This document shows positions 24,001-36,000 of a stretch of DNA of 64,000 nucleotides, piece by piece. How positions within the stretch are numbered: the first letter of the stretch is position 1; every line of letters begins with the position of its first letter. The stretch is from Branchipolynoe longqiensis (Eukaryota; Annelida; Polychaeta; Phyllodocida; Polynoidae): assembly GCA_030323885.1 (NCBI GenBank), contig CM059198.1, positions 55,602,417 to 55,666,416 of the forward strand, written 5' to 3'. The notes beneath the pieces are model-generated. The model did no database searches. It was not told the origin of the DNA and saw only the letters and a list, made by a program, of their open reading frames with translations. Both the position numbers and the translations under genes were made by a program.

Positions 24001-27000
24001 TTGAGTTTCTGAAATTTTCTGAGATAAATACATTAGGTTGATCATTATTATGTACCTTATTTTAGCTTGAAGTCACTTTTATTTTAAGTGGCTAACTTTT
24101 GAGATATTTGAAGTGGAACCATGCAAAATTAATTTTGGCTAGCTTGTCAAAACTCTGACCCCATAGGCTTCTGCAGTAACAGGTTCTATTCAATTGCCTC
24201 GGTATTCCTTTCTGTGTGGTGACAAATGTTTAATAAGTGCACCAGTATCTAAGTTAGATATGTAGAATCAAATTTAGATAATTGTTTTGGTTTTGAAAAT
24301 TTGATATTTTCATCGGACTATGCAGCTTTAATGGGGCAGCATTATAAAGTCGCCATGAGTGCGCACTGTCACAAGTCGGTACCTGTCCTGATATGACCTT
24401 AGATGTTTTCAGGACGTAAAACTCCAACAACCAACCAATCGTTAGATACATTAAATGTTTTGCCCGCAGAGATACTGATGATCAGTCAGCTACAGATAAA
24501 ATACCGAAACCAAATATTCAAGATCCATTAAGGGATAAGCTTAGTTAGTAGAGTCAAGAAAAGCACAGATGGTCCGTTGCCTGATGCCAGATAAAAGATT
24601 CACCCCATACTTGCAGTAGGGGTGAAAAGCACCCCATTAGAAAAGGTGGCAAAAAGTTGGGTAAGGATGGGTAAATGAAATGAGCAAATAAATTCTTAAT
24701 TTAAGAAGCCAAATATATTCTTTATATATTTCTTCATATTTACCCTGCTACTTTTGAGTTGAAAAATATAATAAAACATATAGTTTAATGAACTTGAAAA
24801 GTGAAATCAACAGCATTCTATCATCGCCATCTTGTCTTTTTGCATTCTCTCCCATTTCACCAACTCTGTGCTGATATAACTTGCCATTTGATACTGGAAC
24901 CAGGAATTCCACTTCCTGTTCCATACTTTAAGAGCAATTTTCACCCGTATTTTAGACTACGTTGTCATTCATCCTTACTGCAAGTACGGGTGAATCTTTT
25001 ATCTAGCTGACGACCTCACAACTGCCTTCTCACAATTTCTGTTGCAGCTGGCGCATACTCGAGGTGGGTCCTGTAAGTGGGACGAACCAGGAACAAGCGT
25101 TGACAGACTTCCTTGATGACCATGACAGCAGTGATGACGTAAGATGCGCTATTAATAGACTTTATTCATGCAATGTTGAAAACGAGGCTTGGTGTTCAGA
25201 TACAAAGTAAAGTTGTTTTATTTAACAAGCAGGGGTTCGAATCCCACGATGTACCAACACGGGAGACGGACGCTCAACTCATTTGGCCTTCCCGTCTGGT
25301 CCCCTTCTTTTCATTGTTGTTCCAGGTCCACCGAGTGGGACATAGCTCAGGTGTTAGAGTGTCCACCTATGAAGGTGTCAGTCATCCTATTAATCCTGCT
25401 CAGTGGACCCATTTGCTGTTTGGGTTATTTTCCGTTCCAACCACTGGTCCACATCTGGTTCATCAAAGGCTGTGTGGTATGTGCTCTCGTGTCTGTGGGA
25501 AAGTGCATATAAAAGACCCCTTGCTGCTTATGGGAAAGAGTAGCCTATGTGGCGGCAGGGGTTATCCTCCAAAGAAGTATGTCAGAATGACCATATGCTT
25601 GACATCCAATAGCCGATGAGACGAAAATCAATGTGTTCTAGAGGTATTGTTAAATAAAACAAACACTTTTTCGTGTTCTTTTTGTTCCAGGTCCAGGTCG
25701 TGTCAGAGGTCCTGACAGTCAGGGACCCGTTGGAGATAGCCGTGTCGCCGTACGCACTGAACCGTGTCCGCAGCTACTTTGACGCCACCTCCATCCCCTA
25801 CACACAGACAGCAAATGACCTGCAGCGGTAAGCGCCATGATTCGACTGGTGGCGGGAGATCATGGGTTCGATCTCCATCCGTGTCATCGGATGTGATGGC
25901 CGAATCGGTAGAGCGCAAGGGTTCCCGTGTGGGGGATCGGGGTTTCGATTCCCGGTCGAGTCAAACCAATGATGTTCAACATTGATACTTGTTACTTCCT
26001 AACTTGGTGCTCGGCATTATTAGGATTGGGCAAGGACTGGTTAGCTCAGTGTCAGGATAATGTGACTGCGTGGGAAATCCAGTCAAGATGCCAGCAGCCT
26101 GATTTTCCAGTGGGATAGCACTATGAAGTTGCCATGTATACGCACTGTCATAAGTCGGTACCCATCCTGATGTGACCTTAGATGTTGCCAGGACGTAAAA
26201 TTCCAACAATCAACCAACCATCCAAGTCAAACCATGTGTCGCTGCCTTGCCTGGTACTCTGCATTACACATTGTTTGTTGGGGTTTATGCCCTGGCCATA
26301 TCTAAGGTCATATCAGGACGGGTACTGACTTGTGACAGTGCGCATTCAAGACTACTTTATAGTGCTGCCCCATTGGGAAACCAGGCCACCAGCACCATGA
26401 TGGGATATTCCACTCCGTCACATCATGCTGATACCGAGCTAACCAGTCCTTGCCCTATCCTAGTCATGCCAAGTGCAAGTCTAGGTAGCGACAAGTATCA
26501 ATTTTAGAAGTTATTGGTTTGACTCGGCCGGATTTGTCGAACTCTTGACCTTCCACATGGGTAGCCTTCGCTCTTACAAATTCGGCCACAGCATCTGATG
26601 TCTCATCACTTCAAATATCTGACAAGAAGCAATGCAATGGGGAAGACCAGTTGTACTTTTTCTAGCAGCAAATTCACACTATTCATGCGTGACCTAATTA
26701 GGTGTCAGAACGAGGCTGAGTACGCGTCGGGCGCTGTGAAACAGTGAAAGTCGCTGTGAAACAGTGAAAATCGTCACAAGACACTATGTGACGATGTGTT
26801 TGAATAATGACAGAAGTAAAGGAGTAAACTTTGAAGATATTCATTTTTGAAACTACTGTCATGGGGTGATGACAATGGGAAATATTGTGCCGTACTCGCA
26901 CCGCTGTGCTAACCATTACACCACCTAGGCTCCCTGATATCACCACACTACTCACGCCTACCTGTCTATGTGGTTACTTGCCTGAGAGGTCAGTGCAGAC

Positions 27001-30000
27001 CACTACACTACCATATTCATTTTTGCATACCTGTTTTATATCTAGTGGCCAATATTCATGAAGATTGGGTGACGATCAGATGCATTTTGAGGATGAACAG
27101 TAGGCGATGTCAAGAAATTTGCTCACCCTGGTCGCCAATCTTTTCTTAAATTCAAAATTGCATAACTTTCTAAATATATATATATATATTTTTAATATAT
27201 TTTAGCCCGTTTAAAACTTTTTATTAATTTATAATTACTAAGACTAGTTGCTTAACCACGTTACACAGATAACTACGCTGACAGTGCTGCATGGTACATG
27301 ATACCACCATATCTATCCAGACTTGAAGTTGACAGTCACATTGCAGCTAAAGAATGGGAAAATCACTAATCAAGGGTCACCCAATCTTCTTGAAAATTGG
27401 CCAATAAATAGAAAACAGGTATGCAAACATGAATATCAGTCTAAAAAATGGATACCCTCAAATTTGAGTGATTTTGAGAGGTATTGGCTGATGAAAAAAT
27501 ATTTGCAGCACTTTTTATACACAAACGCAGAGCGGCACCTCACAGATGGGTACCTGGCCTCGGACTGGTTTCAACATGGCCGCGGCGTGAATAGCATCAA
27601 TAGAAGTGGTATACTGCATACACGCAGGTGGCGTTGAGGTGGTAGAGTCGAGAACTAAAGAAACTAGAGAACTAGACTGGAAATGCATTCATCAAATAGT
27701 AGTGAACACAGCATAACACGCAACATTTTCAAATTCACAAAATATATTATATAGCATATATATAGGCCTATGTCTCGGCATATCCTATATATGTGATGTA
27801 TAAGGATTATGTGAGTATAAAGGCGTGGAAGGGAATGTTCCCTGTATTATCACCCATATGTGGTGTACTACTTTATGGGTGAACCCTTTGCACAGTTGGG
27901 TCAGGTCACACTACCACCGAAACTCTACCAGTGGCGCGAAATACTGTCACTCCTGCACTGGAATATATGTGATGTATAAGCATAATGCGAGTATAAAGGT
28001 GCAGAAAGGAATTCATTATTACTATCCATTATTATCCACTATTGACCATTTATTACCAATATATCTTGCTCCATTCCTTCCATCCTGGGACAGGTGGCGC
28101 TACCACCGGCCAAAAACCCTAACTGCAGGTGTGCACATTGTCTTTCGCGCCTTAGAACTTTTGGGCTCAGAGTGCTAGGTAGAAGAGTATTATGGCCATT
28201 GACAGGTGGCGCCACCATGGCAGAAGTAGGAACTAAACCCTTAATACTTGATAGTATATATATGTTAGGTTATGTGTAGGTCAGACGATATTAGGGAAAC
28301 TGCATGTGAATAGTGTTTGCATATATATTCGCATAACTTCCTTATAGAGCATATATATACAACCTAACCTCTTCACAGGAGCCTGGGGATGGAGTGGAAG
28401 GAGAACTCGCAGGCACGTGCACATGCGCGTCGTAGGCGATCAGTGTCCGATGATGATGTCATCGAACCGCCCCATTACTACATGCTCTACGACCAGGTGA
28501 GATGATACTTGATAGAGTGACTGCAGACATAACAAAGAACACTTACAGGTAAAATGATGGAGAGTGATGCAGACATAACAAACAGTGTTTACAGATAATA
28601 CGATGGAGAGTGATGCAGACATAACAGACAGCACTTACAGCTAAGATGATGGAGAGTGATGCAGACATAATCTACACTTACAGGTAGCATGATGGAGAGT
28701 GACACAGACATACCAAACAGTGCTTACAGGTAACATGATGGAGAGTGATGCAAACATAACAGACAGCACTTACAGATAGGATGATGGAGAGTGACACAGA
28801 CATAACAAAGGACACTTAGAGCTAAGATATGAAGAGTGATGCAGACATAACAAATAACATTTGCAGGTAAGATGATGGAGAGTGATACAGACATACCAAA
28901 CAGTGCTTCCAGGTGAAATGATGGAGAATGATGCAGACATAACAGACAGTGCTTACTGGCAAAATGATGGAGAGTGACACAAACATAACAGACAGCACTT
29001 ACAGATAGGATGATGGAGACTGATGCAGACATAACAAACTACACTTACAGGTAGCATGATGGAGACTGACACAGACATACCAAACAGTGCTTACAGGTAA
29101 GATGATGGAGAGTGACACAGACGTACCAAACAGTGCTTACAGGTAAGATGATGGAGAGTGACACAAACATAACAAACAACACATACAGTTAAAATGATGG
29201 AGAGTGACCCACACATAACAAACAGCACATACAGTAAAATGATGGAGAGTGACACACACATAACAAACAGCACATACAGTTAAAATGATGGAGAGTGACA
29301 CACACATAACAAACAGCACATACAGTTAAAATGATGGACAGTGACACACACATAACAAACAGCACATACAGTTAAAATGATGGAGAGTGACACACACATA
29401 ACAAACAGCACATACAGTTAAAATGATGGACAGTGACACACACATAACAAACAGCACATACAGTTAAAATGATGGAGAGTGACACACACATAACAAACAG
29501 CACATACAGTTAAAATGATGGAGAGTGACACACACATAACAAACAGCACATACAGTTAAAATGATGGACAGTGACACACACATAACAAACAGCACATACA
29601 GTTAAAATGACGGACAGTGACACACACATAACAAACAGCACATACAGTAAAAATGATGGAGAGTGACACACACATAACAAAGAGCACATACAGTTAAAAT
29701 GATGGACATTGACACACACATAACAAACAGCACATACAGTTAAAATGATGGACAGTGACACACACATAACAAACAGCACATACAGTTAAAATGATGGAGA
29801 GTGACACACACATAACAAACAGCACATACAGTTAAAATGATGGAGAGTGACACACACATAACAAACAGCACATACAGTTAACATGATGGAGAGTGACACA
29901 CACATAACAAACAGCACATACAGTTAACATGATGGAGAGTGACACACACATAACAAACATCACATACAGTTAAAATGATGGAGAGTGACACACACATAAC

Positions 30001-33000
30001 AAACAGCACATACAGTTAAAATGATGGAGAGTGACACACACATAACAAACAGCACATACAGTTAAAATGATGGAGAGTGACACACACATAACAAACAGCA
30101 CATACAGTTAAAATGATGGAGAGTGACACACACATAACAAACAGCACATACAGTTAAAATGATGGAGAGTGACACACACATAACAAACAGCACATACAGT
30201 TAACATGATGGAGAGTGACACACACATAACAAACAGCACATACAGTTAACATGATGGAGAGTGACACACACATAACAAACAGCACACACAGTCAAAATGA
30301 TGGAGAGTGACGCACATATAGACAGTGATGGAGAGTGATGCAGACATAGCAAACAACACTTAGAGTTATCTCACCCATCTCTCTCATCTCTCTCATCTCT
30401 TATCTCTCACCCTTCTCATCTCTCTTATCTCCCCATCTGCTTGATCTATCTCATCTCTTCAATCTCTCTTATCTTTCTACATCCCTTATCTCCCTAACCA
30501 TCTGATCTCTGCCATCTCTTACCTCTCTAATATCTCATATTTTTCATCTCTCCCTTATCTCTCCCACGCCTCTCATCTCTCCCATATCTTTTATCTTTAT
30601 CTTTTTTCTCTCTCTAACCGTTCTAACCTCTCTCCACTCCCACCTTTCTAATCTCCCACATTTCTCATCTGTCTTATCTCTCTCATCTCTCCCATCTCTC
30701 CCACCTCTATCATCTCTCCCACCTCTCTGATATTTTCATCTCCCTTATCTCTCTTACCCGTCTCACCTTTCTTATCTTTCTGCCTGCCTCCCATCTCTCC
30801 CAACCCCCTCATCTCTCTAAGCCCTCTCACCTGTCCGACCTCCCTTGTTTCTCTAAACCCTTTCACCTCTCCCACCTCCAATATCTCTCTCACCCCTCTC
30901 ACCCCTCTCACCCCTCTCACCTCTTACCTCTCTCACCTCCCCACTTCTCTCACCCCTCTCGCCTTTTCCACCTCTCTCACCTCTCTCATCTCTCTGACCC
31001 CTCTGACCTCTCCTATATATATATCTTACCCTTCTACCTCCCTTAGCTCTCTAACCCCTCTCACCTCTCTCGCCCCCAGATTAACGACTACATGGAGCGA
31101 GTGGTGAACGCCTCCAGGGGGCGCGCTGAGCTCTTCTACATCGGCAAGTCCTACGAGGGACGCTCCATGTATGGGGTCAAGGTGAGGTCAAAGACAAGGT
31201 CAGCTGATACTTGATTTAATGTAGGAAAAGGATGGATTTAAGTCATGGGAAAGCTGATGCTTACTTGGTTTAATAAAAGAAAAGTATGTATTTAAATCAT
31301 GGTAAAGGTCATGCTTACTTGGTTTAAGGAAGGAAACGTATTATTTAATTCGGTGTACATTGATTTTGCGAAATACTTGTAAATATGTAAAAAAAATATA
31401 TATATACATATATTAAAAAAAAAAAATCAAACTACAAAAATTAAAAAGAAAAGTTTTAAAGATAATAATTTCCCCAGTCATGTTAGCTCACCTTTAATTA
31501 TTTCACACACCTACCATTTCTTGCGACAGGTAAACAATGGGACGGGGAAGCCGAAAGTGTGGGTGGACGCTGGGATCCACGCCCGGGAGTGGATAGCCCC
31601 TGCCACCGCCCTGCACACCCTGCACCAGGTGCGTACTTCCGGCCATGATGTGGGTGTCCCACCCGGCTGCGCATGGGTCCGGTCACTACCGCCATCTTGG
31701 AAAGTATTTCAGACAGGCGCAATCGGCTGCGTTTTCTTGAGCGTTAATTCACTGGATTATCTGGTTCATCGAGTTAGCTTGCTAGCGGGTCAGATAGCTC
31801 GCGTAATTTTGGAAGATTTCTTTTCGCTGGTATCGATATGTGTGTAAAATCACCGCTTTATCTGGTAGTATATTTGGTGTTTTTTGGTAAATATGTTTAT
31901 TCTGCTGAATAATTCTTTTGTCAATGCTGAAGCACTGGTCGCCAGCCATTTTTCAATTCAGGATTATTTACACAAAACTGGTATATAGAGTAAGGTATAC
32001 AATAACTGTTGAATATATAATTTACAGTGTATAATGCAATGAAATTCTGTAACCTACTAGTTCCATAGCAATCTGGCAACAGTAGTGTCATATGACTACA
32101 TCAATATTAGTCAGAGGTGAATATTTACATGGTATTTAGAATGTAAGCAGAAGTTTTGTTCTGTATTCATTAGTTGGTCAGGTAATTGTGGAAGGGTTCT
32201 TTTCGCTGGTATTAATATGGGTGTAAAATCATTGGTTTATTTGGTAGTGGGTCAGGAACATTGCGTAATTATGGAAGGGTTCTTTTTGCTGGTATCAATA
32301 TGGAAGGGTTCTTTTCACTGGTATCGATACAGTTATAAAATCCTTGGTTTACCTGTTAGTGGGTCAGAAAGCTTGCATAACCTTAGAAGGGTTCTTTTCG
32401 CTGGTATCAATATGGGCGCAAAATCACTGGTGTATTTGTTAATGGATCAAGTAGCTTGCATAATTGTGGAAGGGTTCTTTTCGCTGGTATCGATGTGGTT
32501 ATAAAATCAGTGGTTTATCGGGTAGTGGGTCAGAAAGCTTGCATAATTGTTGTCACTCTCTCTGTTTGGGCGCCCTGCCCGGCGTGCTGGCTGGTTCCCG
32601 GGTGCAGCTGGTGTTCAACCAGTCCAACACAGTGCGGGCTGTGGCAGATTCCTTCACATGGCTCATCCTCCCCCTCGCCAACCCCGACGGGTACCAGTTC
32701 ACCTGGACTGATGTAAGTGAGACACCTTTCCCCCCCCTCTTGTTCTTGTTCTTCTTGCTCTTGTTCTTCTTGCTCTTCTTGTTCTTCTTGTTCTTCTTGT
32801 TCGTCTTGTTTTTCTTGTTTTTTGGTGTTTTCTTTTTTTGTACATTAGTTGTTTAAGCAGGGGAAATTTCAATCGCAGATGATTGGTCTTCCTCATTCCA
32901 CTGCTCCTTGCCCTATCCTAATCATGGTGAGTGCCTGGTTAGGAAGTGACAAGTATCAATTTTTAGGTCATTGGTTTGACTCAACCAGGGTTCGAACCCA

Positions 33001-36000
33001 CGATCTACCAACACGGGAGATGGACGCTCTAACTCATTTGGTCATCCTGTCTTCTTGTTCTTCTTGTTCTTCTTGTTCTTCTTGTTCTTCTTGTTCTTCT
33101 TGTTCTTCTTCTTCTTGTTCTTCTTGTTCTTCTTGTTCTTCTTGTTCTTCTTGTTCTTCTTGTTCTTCTTGTTCTTCTTGTTCTTCTTGTTCTTCTTGTT
33201 CTTCTTGTTCTTCTTGTTCTTCTTGTTCTTCTTGTTCTTCTTGTTCTTCTTGTTCTTCTTGTTCTTCTTGTTCTTCTTGTTCTTCTTGTTCTTCTTGTTC
33301 TCCTTGTTCTTCTTGTTCTTCTTGTTCTTCTTGTTCTTCTTGTTCTTCTTGTTCTTCTTGTTCATCTTGTTCATCTTGTTCTTCTTGTTCTTCTTGTTCT
33401 TCTTGTTCTTCTTGTTCTTCTTGTTCTTCTTGTTCTTCTTGTTCTTCTTGTTCTTCTTGTTCTTCTTGTTCTTCTTGTTCTTCTTGTTCTTCTTGTTCTT
33501 CTTGTTCTTCTCCTTCTCTTGTTCTTGTTCTTCCCTTTCTCTTTCTCCTTCTCTTTCTCTTTCTCCTTCTCTTTCTCCTTCTTCTTCTTCTTCTTCTTCT
33601 TCTTCTTTTTTCTTTCTTCTTCTGTAGAGCGCAGGCCTCCTGTGCGGGAGAGCGGAAGTTCCTTTCCCAGTGGAGTCAAACCAATCACTTACACCATTTA
33701 TCCTTGTCGCTTCCGAGCTTAGCGCTCAACATTGGTCGTAATGCGTAGCATTACGTTTGATGCGAGGAAAGGAGGATACCCTCCCCCGCCCCGGCTGTCG
33801 CGCAGCTTGACACCTCGCCCGACGCCGCCGCAACTCGCTCCCTCCCCCGCCCTCTGCCGCGCAGCATTCGCGCCTCACCCGACGCCCGCTGCTCGCCACC
33901 TTCCCCCCCCCCCTCCCCCGGGCCGGCAGCCTTCACACCTCACCTGCTGTCGCCCTCCTCCTTTCCCTTATAAGGCCGCCTCCGGCCTCCCTCAGGCACT
34001 CGCCCTCCTGCCGCCTTCCAGACTTCTCCCCTTCTTCTCCACCCACCCACCCATCTCTCTTCCTTTCTCTTCTTTCTCTTTCTTCTGGTGGAGGGCTCCT
34101 CGGCGCCCCCTCACACAGCATGACCTTCACCACGAACTCTTGCTCCTTCTGAGCCCCACATTTGACTCTCTTACCAGCTCCTTAAGAGCCCTTTATCCTC
34201 ATTGTATTGCATTGCTCCTTATGAGCCCCTGTTTACATGTCATATTGCATTTGCTCCTCATGAGCCCTTTACCTTTGTCTACCATTGTATGTAACCTCCT
34301 CTGTACCTCCTGAGGCGCTCAATAAACGCCTCTTTCTCCACCCCTGTCTTGCCTTCCTCCTTTTCGCGCATCAATAGGATGGAGCAAGGACTGATTAGCT
34401 CAGTATCAGGATAATGTGACTGAGTGGGATATCAGTTCATCATTTTGTCATGCTTACACTTCAAATATCTCCTAAGTTAGCCGTTTTAAGTGAAAATTAC
34501 TTCAAACTAAAGTCAGGTAGATTATAATGACCAAAGTAATATATTTATCTCAGAAAATAACAGATATTTGTCTGTTGGAGTTTTACGTCCTGGCAAAATC
34601 TAAGGCCACATCAGGACGGGAAAAATGACAGAAACTCAAAAGCATCGGACTATGCATCGGATTATGCAACATGGCTTGGTTGTGTAAGGGTGGCTAGGAT
34701 AATAAGATAGTAGGATAGTAGGATATTGACCTTTTCCAGGATCGCCTCTGGAGGAAGAACCGGCGTTCTAACGGGCGCTGTCCTGATCCGTGCAAGAAGG
34801 GCATTGGCGTTGACCTCAATCGCAACTTCGACTTCAACTGGGGCCGTGAGTACACAACACCTGCTTTCTCACTTCAATAGATTTGTTTGTTTGTTTATTT
34901 GAGTTTTACGTTCTGGAAACATCTAAGGTAATATCAGGATGGGTACCGACTTGTGACAGTGTGTACTCATGGTGACTTTTATAGTGCTGCCCCACTGGGA
35001 GACCTGGCTGCTGGCACCATGACCCGATATCCTGCACAGTCACATTATCCTAGTACTGCACTAACCAGTCCTTGTCCTATCCTATTAATGCCGAGCACCT
35101 GGCTAGGTGGCGACAAGTATAAATTTGATAAGTCATTGGTGTGACTTGACCGAGAATGGAACCCCGATCTCCCGCACGAGAAGCCTGTGCTCTACAGATT
35201 AAGCCAGCATGTCTGCTCTCTTTAATAGACCTACAGGACGCAGTGGCCGAATCAGTAGAACGCAGGCCTCCCAGGCTTCCCGGTCGAGTCAAACCAATGA
35301 CATCAAATTGATACTTGTCGCTTCCTAGCCAGGCCCTCGGCCTTATTAGGATAGGACAAATACTGGTCAGCTCGGTGTCAGGATAATGTGACTGAGTGGG
35401 ATATCAGATCATGGTGTTGGTGGCCTGGTCTCACTGTTGGGCAGCATTCTAAAGTCGCCATGAGTGTGCACTGTCACATGTCAGTACCCGTCCTGATATG
35501 ACGTTAAACGTTGCCAGGACGTAAAACTCCAGCAACTAGCCAACTTTAATGGACCTTTTTTTCTGCAGGCATGTTCAGTGATCTGCTTCCCACATCGTTA
35601 GTTCTTGCCATTGCCAATAGAGGGCAGGCAGGTTGGTGGTGGAAATGCTCTATTGGGTGTAATGGAGTCATTCCGATTCCATCTGCAACTAACTCATTAT
35701 TACATTTTTGAAGGAAACTGGTTTTTACCAACAATTTATTTTCCATTTTTAACTTGAAACGTCTTTTACTGTTGATTTTATTCATCATATATACCACTTG
35801 TGATTCTACCGCAGTTGTATGCTCTTTTGGCATACATTTCTGTGTTCTATTTTTACCTGTTTGAAATGTAATCTTTTTAGTCAGATATGTTTAACCATAG
35901 TATGACCCCCAACAGCCGATGTTTACTTTCTGTGCTGGGGGATCGTTAAACAAACAAACAAACAAATCTTGCAGGTCACGCCAACAGGAACCCGTGCTCG

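Noticed and set aside
25173..25619. A 148-codon open frame just before exon 3
   Set aside because: It spans a SINE head fragment and the molluscan SINE; no homology to the gene and out of context with the splice sites.
25886..25970. tRNA-like sequences in the SINE family S heads
   Set aside because: Promoter-derived heads with decayed stems and anticodon arms, always joined to the SINE body; not tRNA genes.
28500..30365. Regular direct repeats that could suggest a CRISPR array
   Set aside because: Units are contiguous 46-bp minisatellite copies without unique spacers, inside an intron of an animal gene.
30648..30920. Arg/Gly/Glu-rich minus-strand frame
   Set aside because: It is the purine strand of the intron 4 pyrimidine tract.
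31521..31847. Open frame extending past carboxypeptidase exon 6
   Set aside because: Only 31530-31628 is coding; the rest is intron read-through after a clear GTGCGT donor.
33042..33748. Long open frames of Cys-Ser-Ser, Phe-Leu-Phe, Asn-Lys-Lys and Thr-Arg-Arg repeats
   Set aside because: They are translations of the TTCTTCTTG array and flanking pyrimidine repeats within intron 7.
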